NCBI RefSeq assembly: GCF_007860125.1
Contig: NZ_SJPW01000005.1
Location: 62,001 to 126,000, forward strand
Length of the DNA stretch: 64,000 bases
Source: Rubripirellula tenax
Lineage (GTDB): Bacteria > Planctomycetota > Planctomycetia > Pirellulales > Pirellulaceae
Direction of reading: 5' to 3'
The notes under the pieces: generated by a model
The model's input: the letters and a program-made list of their open reading frames with translations, nothing else
What the model was told of the DNA's origin: nothing
Databases searched by the model: none
Part shown: positions 24,668 through 31,718 of the stretch, piece by piece
Position numbering within the stretch: position 1 is the stretch's first letter
How the letters are laid out: the number at the start of each line of letters is the position of its first letter
Program-made: the position numbers and the translations under genes

Positions 24668-24752
24668 TGGACGCAGAGGTGGGGAGACGGAGAGTCGCAG
24701 AGATTTCGCCTCTTCAACTCTGCGTCCCCGCGTCTCCCCGACTCTGCGTCAC
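24668..24752. repeat. GACGCAGAG-type inverted repeat, copy 5
   Basis: Arms GACGCAGAGGTGGGGAGACG...CGCAGAG and CTCTGCGTCCCCGCGTCTCC...CTCTGCGTC around a 15-base centre. It begins 6 bases after the GxxExxY stop and ends 4 bases before the end of the convergent regulator gene. Confidence 0.9.
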
Positions 24753-24755
24753 CTT

Positions 24756-26204
24756 TCAAAGCACCGATTCGCAGGCCGATTCGTCGTCGCTGGATTCCGT
24801 GTCGGCCTTTCCGTTGAAACGATCGAGCAACCGGTACAGTTTGCGACGATGGATTCCCAGCTTGCGAGCCGCACCGGCTTTGTTGCCTTTTTCTTTTTCG
24901 AGCACTTCCAAAACATGAACGCGGGCGATGTCGTCTAGCTTGTACTGAGTATCCCCAAGCATGTCTCGCGGATGCGATGGCTCAGGAACCACAACGGGCG
25001 TACCAACCGGGAGGGCCTCACTTGTCGTCTTGGACGGCACCTGTCCGTAGTCCACGATCTCGGCCGGTAAATCGTCCGGCGTGATGTCGAACTCATCCGC
25101 CAAGATCGTGGCCCGCTCAATCACGTTGATCAGTTGACGAATGTTGCCCGGCCACGGGTACGCGTTCAACGCTTCTCGAGCGGCATCGTCGATGTGATAA
25201 GACCGGGGCAGGAAGTGATCAATCAACCGGTCAATGTCGCCTTCTCGTTCGCGAAGCGGTGGCAGGGTAATCGACAGGACGTTGATCCGATAAAATAAAT
25301 CCTCGCGGAAGTTGCCGTTGTCGACTTCGGTTTGCAGGTCACGATTGGTCGCCGCAATGATTCGGACTTTGACCTTCCGTTGCCGGTGACAACCGACGCG
25401 GCGAAGCGAGCCGTCTTCTAAAACACGCAACAACTTCGGCTGCAGGGAAGGCGGCAGCTCGCCGATTTCATCAATGAACAGGGTTCCGCCGTCGGCGATC
25501 TCGAATAGTCCTGGCTTTTCCGCCGTTGCCCCCGTGAAGGATCCTTTCTGGTGCCCGAACAATTCGCTTTCGACAAGGTTCTCGGGCAGTGCGGCGCAGT
25601 TGACCGTCACAAACGGTTTGTCGGCGACCCGACTGGCTTGTTGGATCGCTTGAGCGACGACCTCTTTGCCGGTACCGCTCTCGCCCTGAATCAGAACGGG
25701 TTTCGTCGTCGGCGCGACCTTGCGAATCAGGTTGGAAACATCAAGAAGCGATTGCGATTCACCGATCAATTTCGCGGCCGGTCGCACGCGGGAGATAACC
25801 GCTTTGAGTTGTTTGTTTTCTTTCTTCAGCTCGTGTCGTTCGCGAGCACGAAAGCAATGATGCTCCAAATCGCCGAGCGCACACGGCTTGCTCAGGAAAT
25901 CGCACGCCCCCATCTTCATTGCCGAGACGGCCGTTTCGACGGTGCCCTGTCCGGTCAGCATGATGACTTCGATGTCGATCTTGTCTTGATGAATGCGTTG
26001 CAGCAGTTCCAGACCCGACATGCCTGGCATGTTCATGTCAAAAATACCGACATCGAACGATTCACGCTCCAGCAAACTCAACGCGTCGGCGGCATTGGAA
26101 ACGTCGGTCACGTCATGTCCCTTGCGAGTCATCCATTTGGCTGACGATCGCCGGGAATCCTCTTCGTCGTCAACGAGCAGAAGTTTGATGGGCGTTTCCG
26201 TCAT
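24756..26204 (-). CDS. NtrC-type sigma-54-dependent response regulator
   Basis: 482 residues. Receiver domain 1-120 with the acidic pocket DDEE and phospho-acceptor Asp56; AAA+ domain about 145-380 with Walker A GESGTGKE (174-181), the sigma-54 contact loop GSFTGA (221-226, a GAFTGA variant), Walker B GGTLFIDEIGELP and R-fingers; a C-terminal Fis-type helix-turn-helix AGAARKLGIHRRKLYRLL near residue 450. It should remodel sigma-54 holoenzyme at -24/-12 promoters. With 15 such promoters around it, it is the obvious activator of the cluster. No cognate kinase gene is adjacent; candidates lie at 42110-43549 and, broken, at 44665. Confidence 0.93.
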   Translation of the reverse strand: MTETPIKLLLVDDEEDSRRSSAKWMTRKGHDVTDVSNAADALSLLERESFDVGIFDMNMPGMSGLELLQRIHQDKIDIEVIMLTGQGTVETAVSAMKMGACDFLSKPCALGDLEHHCFRARERHELKKENKQLKAVISRVRPAAKLIGESQSLLDVSNLIRKVAPTTKPVLIQGESGTGKEVVAQAIQQASRVADKPFVTVNCAALPENLVESELFGHQKGSFTGATAEKPGLFEIADGGTLFIDEIGELPPSLQPKLLRVLEDGSLRRVGCHRQRKVKVRIIAATNRDLQTEVDNGNFREDLFYRINVLSITLPPLREREGDIDRLIDHFLPRSYHIDDAAREALNAYPWPGNIRQLINVIERATILADEFDITPDDLPAEIVDYGQVPSKTTSEALPVGTPVVVPEPSHPRDMLGDTQYKLDDIARVHVLEVLEKEKGNKAGAARKLGIHRRKLYRLLDRFNGKADTESSDDESACESVL

Positions 26205-26290
26205 GGTGAGTTCTCAGATACTATAAATGTTTTGAGGTTTCCATCACACAACCGATGCGAATGACATACCCCGCCGAACCGATGCGATTG

Positions 26291-26312
26291 CGTGTGCACA
26301 TCCGCCCACACG
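26291..26312. promoter_or_regulatory. CGTGTG-N10-CACACG inverted repeat upstream of regulator
   Basis: A dyad with half-sites like those of the CGTGC-N6-GCACR motif but with wider spacing, 87 bases before the response-regulator start. Possibly autoregulatory. A weak GG-N10-GC (GGTATGTCATTCGC, minus strand) lies between it and the gene, but its -12 box is poor. Confidence 0.35.
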
Positions 26313-26330
26313 TGCGATAATTCACTCATT

Positions 26331-26819
26331 TTAGTGCATTTTGTACCCGTCCAATTGTGACCAGGCGGTGCCGCGCATGCGAAAATCTAAAAGTTGATGC
26401 AAAGCCTGATCCTGCTGATCCGGCGGCAAGGCTTTCAAATGGCTCAACAGCGTACCGCACGTGGCGGCGTGATCCAGGCCGTGTTGCAAGCGTTGCTTCA
26501 GGCTCTGCGCCGCCTCGTTACTCAAGTCCGAATCGGCGTCGAGCCCTCGTAACTCAATCAGGGCATCAAGGATTTGGGCGTGCTCGGCGTAGAGTTTTCC
26601 CGTGTAGTCTTCGCCCCGTGACTCGCCGACCTTGGGGTACAAGAACGCTTCTTCAAACGCGATGTGCGGGCCAGCCAATTCATCGAGCCGTCGAGCTTCT
26701 ACGGCCGCCTTGGCAAATTCACCCTCGTCGAGCAAACGGAGCAAACGCAGGTAGCCCTGCGTGAGTGTGCGATGATCTTCAACGAAAGCTCGCTGCAGTT
26801 GTTTCCAAGCATGGGTCAT
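26331..26819 (-). CDS. hemerythrin (HHE) domain protein
   Basis: 162 residues, a four-helix bundle with the metal-ligand pattern of HHE proteins: His16 (EDHRTL), His52 and Glu56 (PHIAFEEAFLYP), His80 (YAEHAQIL) and His117 (GLDHAATC). A di-iron centre that binds O2 or NO is expected; a fifth histidine-like ligand is not obvious. Gas sensing or O2 buffering near the hydrogenase is inferred. The start is supported by AGGAG and by a sigma-54 promoter 30 bases upstream. Divergent from the amidotransferase gene with only 106 bases between. Confidence 0.88.
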   Translation of the reverse strand: MTHAWKQLQRAFVEDHRTLTQGYLRLLRLLDEGEFAKAAVEARRLDELAGPHIAFEEAFLYPKVGESRGEDYTGKLYAEHAQILDALIELRGLDADSDLSNEAAQSLKQRLQHGLDHAATCGTLLSHLKALPPDQQDQALHQLLDFRMRGTAWSQLDGYKMH

Positions 26820-26848
26820 GGAATGTCTCCTGAGTTCAATCCGATTGT

Positions 26849-26864
26849 TGCAAAGATTGTTCCC
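26849..26864 (-). promoter_or_regulatory. sigma-54 promoter of hemerythrin gene
   Basis: Minus-strand GGGAACAATCTTTGCA, GG-N10-GC with TTTGCA, 30 bases before the ATG at 26819. Confidence 0.7.
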
Positions 26865-26895
26865 CTTTCATTTCGACAAGAGGTTTTCATGTTAT

Positions 26896-26911
26896 TGGAA
26901 CATGACGTGCA
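26896..26911 (+). promoter_or_regulatory. sigma-54 promoter of amidotransferase/ATP-grasp operon
   Basis: TGGAACATGACGTGCA, GG-N10-GC. The -12 GC is only 15 bases before the ATG at 26926, so transcripts would have a leader of just a few bases. Confidence 0.6.
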
Positions 26912-26925
26912 TTCTCGCCTCTATC

Positions 26926-27795
26926 ATGTGCCGACTATATGGATTTCGATCGAACGAAGCGACCAAGGTGGAATGCACTCTCGTCCACGCTCAGAATGCG
27001 TTGCTGATCCAAAGCCAGTCGGACGAAATCGGCCGATCGCATTCCGACGGTTGGGGAATTGGATACTACGAAGGGCAAAAGCCACATGTGGAACGCAGCG
27101 CCGCGGCAGCCCATCACGGTTTGCACTTCAGCAACACGGCCGAACGCGTCTATTCGCAAACCGTCATCTCGCATGTTCGGTTAGCGACGGTCGGGACTCC
27201 GGCAATCGAAAACTGCCATCCGTTTCACTGGGGAGGCTGGGTGTTCGCACACAACGGGACCGTTCAGGGCATCGACACGCTGCGACCGGAAATGACGAAT
27301 GAATTATCCGTCACTCATCAAAAGTCCATCGCCGGCAGCACCGACAGTGAACTGCTGTTTCATTGGTTGATGCAACGTTTAGCGAATGAACAAGTCGTCA
27401 GCGAATCGCATTGCAACTCGCTGTCCGATGCAATCGCCGTGGTCGGAAACAGTCTTGCAGAGCTCGACTCCAGGTGTCGCCGAGCAATGCCTGAAAAACT
27501 CGCCAAGCTGAACATCGTTCTGACCGACGGTCGCATGATGATCGCGACACGCTTGCGAAATTCGCTTCATTGGACGCACCGCGACGGCATCCGAGATTGC
27601 GAAATTTGTGGCATCCCCCACGTCGAACATCAGCCCGGATTTCAATACCGGGCGGTTGTGATCGCCTCGGAACCGGTGTCGCATGAGACCTGGGATGCGA
27701 TCCCCGACGCAACGGTCATTGCGATCGACGAAAACATCCAGACACGGTCGACTCCCATCCCCGGCATCGAACCAGCGAGCTTGGAGCTGACATGA
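26926..27795 (+). CDS. class II glutamine amidotransferase (YafJ/EgtC-like)
   Basis: 289 residues from ATG 26926, chosen because class II amidotransferases need Cys at position 2 (MCRLYGFRSNE) as the N-terminal nucleophile. Other family features: SHSDGWGIGYYEG, SHVRLATVG, ENCHPFHWGGWVFAHNGTV and STDSELLFHWLM. It should release ammonia from glutamine or hydrolyse a gamma-glutamyl bond. The ATGA overlap with the ATP-grasp gene implies a two-enzyme pathway that makes or trims an amide/peptide. No ribosome site is seen between promoter and start, which fits a leaderless message. Confidence 0.9.
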   Translation: MCRLYGFRSNEATKVECTLVHAQNALLIQSQSDEIGRSHSDGWGIGYYEGQKPHVERSAAAAHHGLHFSNTAERVYSQTVISHVRLATVGTPAIENCHPFHWGGWVFAHNGTVQGIDTLRPEMTNELSVTHQKSIAGSTDSELLFHWLMQRLANEQVVSESHCNSLSDAIAVVGNSLAELDSRCRRAMPEKLAKLNIVLTDGRMMIATRLRNSLHWTHRDGIRDCEICGIPHVEHQPGFQYRAVVIASEPVSHETWDAIPDATVIAIDENIQTRSTPIPGIEPASLELT

Positions 27796-29294
27796 ACGAC
27801 TGGTTCCCGATTGTCGATCACGCTTGTTGTCACCTGACTAAGGATCAAATCGACTTCGCCGACCGGGTCGCGTCGGAGTTGCTCGCCCGTCACCCGGAGC
27901 TATTTCTAAGTTCACTGTTGTCGCCGTTCAAAGCAACTGAACTGGCTTCCTCTCCGTCGTTGCACTTGGACGATCTCAGCCAGATTCGACGAATCAACGA
28001 TGCCGATCAATCGTTCTTTCAAGAACGTGCCCGCGTCCGTGCGGTCGACGGTGATTTCCTGGCCACGTCGTGGTACGCCGATGAAGCCTACGAAAAATAC
28101 TGTCGCGACCGATTGGGGCTTGGCGACGTGCATCGGATCGCCCCGCGACCCAACGAGGAATTGAAACACAGTAACGGCGTTCATCTTGCCGAAGCATTGT
28201 GGAAAGACCGCCAAACGAGGCGTGAATTGGTGCAAGCGATCAGGCAAAACGACTTACGATACTTGCACCCACACATGGGTTCGCACTCGGTGTGGCATTT
28301 GGCATTGTTGCTACATCAAACCAGCCATCGTCCGCTGCAAGTGATCGGTGCCCCGCCGGAAGTCACCCACTTTGCCAATGACAAGGGCGAATTCATGCGT
28401 TTGGTGCAACGCATGTTTGGCCCATTGGCTACGCCGCCCGGTCATGTCGTGTGGAACACCGCGAATGCGGCGCGTCGGCTTCAAGAACTTAAGGGTGTGG
28501 CTTGTTGCGTGGCGGTGAAACTGCCCAACGCGGCCGGCGGCGAAGGCAACTTGGTGTTTGCGATGCAGCAGATTCGCGACCAATCGTTGACGGAAGTCGA
28601 TCGGATGTTGCGACAACAACTACCACAATTGCGATACGAGGATGGCGATGAATTGCTGGTCACGACGTGGCAGACCGACGTTATCGCTGCTCCGTCGGCG
28701 CAGCTTTGGTTGCCACCTGGTTCCGACCAATTGCCGATTTTGGAAGGCATCTTTGTGCAACGGATGGAAGGCGACCAAGGACGGTTCGCCGGGTTCGGTG
28801 CCGCCGATCTTCCTCACGACCTGCGTGCTCGAATCACTCGACAATGCCTGCAACTGGCTCGCGTCTATCAACGTCTCGGTTATGTCGGGCGTTGCTCGTT
28901 CGACATGGTCCTGATCGGCGACGATTTCGATTCAGCACAGATGCAGTTCATCGAATGCAACGGTCGTTGGGGTGGCACGTCGCTGCCAATGACATTGATG
29001 AACCGCATCTTTGGCGATTGGAAGACGCAACCCTTCGCGACTCGGATGCTGAACGTCCCCGGATCCAATCGACTGTCGTTTCAAGAGGTCTTAGGCGTGA
29101 TCGGTGACGACGCATACGACCACCGCCGCAAGACGGGTGATGTGATTTTGATGAATCCTCGCCGCATGACGCTTCGTGATGAAGTCTCCATCGTCGTGTT
29201 GAAATCCAATTGGGCTGACTGCACCGACGGACGATTCACCGAGCTCACCGATCGCATTGCGAACCTCGCGGTAAAAGATTGTCGCAGCGAATGA
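27792..29294 (+). CDS. ATP-grasp ligase (PGM1-like)
   Basis: 500 residues. The C-terminal two thirds look like an ATP-grasp ligase: KGVACCVAVKLPNAAGGEGN for the nucleotide loop near 230-255, EGIFVQRM, YVGRCSFDMVLIG near 365 and QFIECNGRWGG for the Mg-binding end near 390. The closest type that I recall is the peptide ligase PGM1 and its C-terminal domain; the N-terminal 200 residues have DLRYLHPHMGSHSVW. It probably joins a carboxylate to an amine with ATP. With the overlapping amidotransferase it could build a small redox-active or storage compound. Convergent with hypE, 24 bases apart. Confidence 0.75.
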   Translation: MNDWFPIVDHACCHLTKDQIDFADRVASELLARHPELFLSSLLSPFKATELASSPSLHLDDLSQIRRINDADQSFFQERARVRAVDGDFLATSWYADEAYEKYCRDRLGLGDVHRIAPRPNEELKHSNGVHLAEALWKDRQTRRELVQAIRQNDLRYLHPHMGSHSVWHLALLLHQTSHRPLQVIGAPPEVTHFANDKGEFMRLVQRMFGPLATPPGHVVWNTANAARRLQELKGVACCVAVKLPNAAGGEGNLVFAMQQIRDQSLTEVDRMLRQQLPQLRYEDGDELLVTTWQTDVIAAPSAQLWLPPGSDQLPILEGIFVQRMEGDQGRFAGFGAADLPHDLRARITRQCLQLARVYQRLGYVGRCSFDMVLIGDDFDSAQMQFIECNGRWGGTSLPMTLMNRIFGDWKTQPFATRMLNVPGSNRLSFQEVLGVIGDDAYDHRRKTGDVILMNPRRMTLRDEVSIVVLKSNWADCTDGRFTELTDRIANLAVKDCRSE

Positions 29295-29318
29295 TGCCGG
29301 ATTGTCCTCTTAAGCTAT

Positions 29319-30377
29319 TCAACAAATCCTTGGCAACATCGCGGCAATGGGTTCGTCGAGGGGTTGATCGGCGCCAAGCCCCCGTGCCACCAAGACCGGC
29401 GACAGTTTTCGACGCCGGGCTTGTCCGATAACCGATGGTTCTCCCACGGCTGCGTGCGATCGCAACACGGTGAGTGCATCATCAACTCGATCGGGGGCGA
29501 CGGCGACGACGAAGGTGCCTTCGTTGGCGACAAATAGCGGATCAAGTCCCAGCAACTCGCAAACGCCGCGACTCTCGGGCAGCAACGGCAAGGTGCTTTC
29601 GTCGACCCACATCGCGTGCTCCGATTCCTCGGCCCACTCGTGCAAAACCGCTGCCACACCGCCTCGCGTGGCGTCACGCATGGTTCGAAGATCGTCGCCG
29701 AGCGTTTGCAATAGTTCCGTGGCGACACGATGCAGCGGAGCCGAATCGGAACGCGGCGGCGGAGACAAAGCGATGGATTCACGTGCGGCCAACACGGCCA
29801 AGCCATGTCGAGCAAGCGGGCCGGACACAATCAAACAGTCGTTGGGTTGAATCTGGCACGCCGACATTCGCCGCGTGTGTTGATGCACACCGATGCCGGT
29901 CGTATTGATGAAGATTTGATCGGCGGCTCCCTTGGGCACAACTTTCGTATCGCCGGCAACGATCTTCACGTCGCATTGGCGTGCGGCGCTGGCAATGCTG
30001 TCGATGATACTGTCCAGCGTTTCCACTGACAGACCCTCTTCCAAAATCAATGCCAGCGTCAAGAACAGTGGCCGCGCCCCAGCCATCGCCAAATCGTTCA
30101 CGGTGCCATGCACGGCCAGCGAACCGATGTCGCCACCGGGGAAGAACAACGGTGAAACGACGTAGCTGTCAGTCGTCATCGCGACCTCGCCGACGAGGTT
30201 TCCTAGGCAAGCCGCGTCGCTATGAAGCTGTACATTGCCATCGCCAAACTTCGCGCCGATACGATCGCGAATCAATCGCCGCATCACTCGACCACCCTCA
30301 CCATGCGACAACGTGATCGTATCGGTGGGGGCAACCGGCATTGGGCAGATCATGTTAGGTACGGTTGATTGGTTCAT
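29319..30377 (-). CDS. hypE: hydrogenase maturation protein HypE
   Basis: 352 residues. HypE dehydrates the carbamoyl group on its C-terminal cysteine to the thiocyanate that becomes the CN ligand of the [NiFe] site. Seen: LSHGEGGRVMRRLI near the start, FPGGDIGSLAVHGTVNDLAM, IVAGDTKVV, DATRGGVAAVLHEWA, and the essential C-terminal PRIC. It is the last gene of a 10-kb operon that starts at 39504; the ATG overlaps the hypD stop. Confidence 0.95.
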   Translation of the reverse strand: MNQSTVPNMICPMPVAPTDTITLSHGEGGRVMRRLIRDRIGAKFGDGNVQLHSDAACLGNLVGEVAMTTDSYVVSPLFFPGGDIGSLAVHGTVNDLAMAGARPLFLTLALILEEGLSVETLDSIIDSIASAARQCDVKIVAGDTKVVPKGAADQIFINTTGIGVHQHTRRMSACQIQPNDCLIVSGPLARHGLAVLAARESIALSPPPRSDSAPLHRVATELLQTLGDDLRTMRDATRGGVAAVLHEWAEESEHAMWVDESTLPLLPESRGVCELLGLDPLFVANEGTFVVAVAPDRVDDALTVLRSHAAVGEPSVIGQARRRKLSPVLVARGLGADQPLDEPIAAMLPRIC

Positions 30378-31477
30378 GGGGTCTCGATTGAAACGGGATC
30401 AAATCGGTGGTATGCCGCGCAGGCTCCTTCGCTGGAAACCATCGGTGCGCCCAGCGGCGACTCGGGCGTGCAGGTCGTTCCAAACGCGGGACACTGCTTC
30501 GGTTTGATCCTGCCCGACATCACATCGGCTCCGCGACAGGTTGTTTCCGTCGCTTGCTCGCGTGGAAAGACGTCCGCAAACTTTTCGCAAGCGTCGAATC
30601 GAACGAACGGCGATCGCAACCGATACCCACCGCCGGAAATCGTGCCGAAGCCACGCCAATCGCGATCGTCGATTTCGTAAACACGGTCGATCAACGATTG
30701 AGCGGACACGTTTCCGTTTCGCTGCACACCGCGACCGTAGCAGTTCTCGACCACGGCCTGCGACGTTTCCAGCAACGTCAGGCTCCGCAGGATGCCTTCG
30801 AGCAAATCCATTGGCTCGAACCCCGTGACGACCACGGGCACCTGATGCTTGGACACAAATGGTTCGTAAACGTCGAACCCGGTGATGCTGCAAACATGCC
30901 CGGCGGCCAAGAACCCTTCCACGCGATTGTCGGGCATCGCCATGATGGCCTCCATCGCCGGCAGCACTCGCACATGAGCGGGTACGATCGTGAAATTGGA
31001 TAGATTCAACTCGACCGCTTGGATGACCGCCAATGCCGTTGCCGGTGCGGTGGTTTCAAAACCGACGGCAAAGAACACGACTTCGTGATCAGGATGCGTC
31101 TTGGCGAATTCGATCGCGTCGACGGGCGAATAAACCATCTGCAGATCCCCGCCACGGCTGCGTGCCTGCATCAAGGAGCCGCCAGCACCGGGGACGCGAA
31201 TCATGTCACCGAAACTGGCGACGATCGTCTGCGGCCGCAGTGAAAGAGCAACGGCGAAATCAATCAGTTGCGTGGATGTGACGCAAACCGGGCAACCGGG
31301 TCCGTGAATCAACTCGACCGAGCCGATCAGTTCCTGTTCGATGCCGGAGCGGACCAGGCTATGCGTTTGACCGCCGCAAACATCCATCAAGACCCATGGC
31401 CGCGTTGCTGCTTGGCGAATCCTCTGGATCAACGATCGCGCGGCTTGGATGTCGCGGAACTCATCGAGGTACTTCAT
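30374..31477 (-). CDS. hypD: hydrogenase maturation protein HypD
   Basis: 367 residues from ATG 31477, preferred to ATG 31483 because AGGAG stands 7 bases upstream of it. HypD is the [4Fe-4S] scaffold on which, with HypC, the Fe(CN)2CO unit is assembled. Seen: VCGGQTHSLVRSGIE, ELIHGPGCPVCVTS, VASFGDMIRVPG, FFAVGFETTAPATALA, and the C-terminal cysteines in QCPAFGTTCTPESPLGAPMVSSEGACAAYH (listed as QCPAFGTTC and SSEGACAAYH). It overlaps the end of hypC by 17 bases. Confidence 0.95.
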   Translation of the reverse strand: MKYLDEFRDIQAARSLIQRIRQAATRPWVLMDVCGGQTHSLVRSGIEQELIGSVELIHGPGCPVCVTSTQLIDFAVALSLRPQTIVASFGDMIRVPGAGGSLMQARSRGGDLQMVYSPVDAIEFAKTHPDHEVVFFAVGFETTAPATALAVIQAVELNLSNFTIVPAHVRVLPAMEAIMAMPDNRVEGFLAAGHVCSITGFDVYEPFVSKHQVPVVVTGFEPMDLLEGILRSLTLLETSQAVVENCYGRGVQRNGNVSAQSLIDRVYEIDDRDWRGFGTISGGGYRLRSPFVRFDACEKFADVFPREQATETTCRGADVMSGRIKPKQCPAFGTTCTPESPLGAPMVSSEGACAAYHRFDPVSIETP

Positions 31478-31718
31478 CACCATTCTCCTCGAAGTGCTTC
31501 ATCCGTTCGTACTCCGCCAACGTCTTGGCCGCTTCCGCTTCGTCAACGATGCAAATCGCGATGCCGGCGTGAACGATCACGTACTGCCCTTCATTCGCTT
31601 CGGGGACGCAAGCCATGTGGACTTCGCGAAGGACGCCACCGAACTCGACCTCCGCTTTCGCGAACGTCGGATCGCGGTCGATCCAACGTATGACTTGTCC
31701 GGGGATGCCTAAACACAT
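31461..31718 (-). CDS. hypC: hydrogenase maturation chaperone HypC
   Basis: 85 residues beginning MCLGIPGQV with the essential Cys2, then an OB-fold-like body with VHMACVPEANEGQYVIVHAG and IVDEAEAAKTLAEYER, as in all HypC proteins. It carries the Fe(CN)2CO precursor between HypD and the large subunit. It lies between hypF (10-base overlap) and hypD. Confidence 0.95.
   Translation of the reverse strand: MCLGIPGQVIRWIDRDPTFAKAEVEFGGVLREVHMACVPEANEGQYVIVHAGIAICIVDEAEAAKTLAEYERMKHFEENGDEVPR

Noticed and set aside
26205-26290. A GG-N10-GC match upstream of the response-regulator gene
   Set aside because: The -12 box reads TCGC in a poor context and the spacing to the dyad differs; too weak to claim autoregulation through sigma-54.
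26906-26921. A degenerate activator-like sequence CGTGCATTCTCGCCTC near the hemerythrin/amidotransferase promoters
   Set aside because: Only the left half matches and it overlaps the plus-strand promoter; could be chance.
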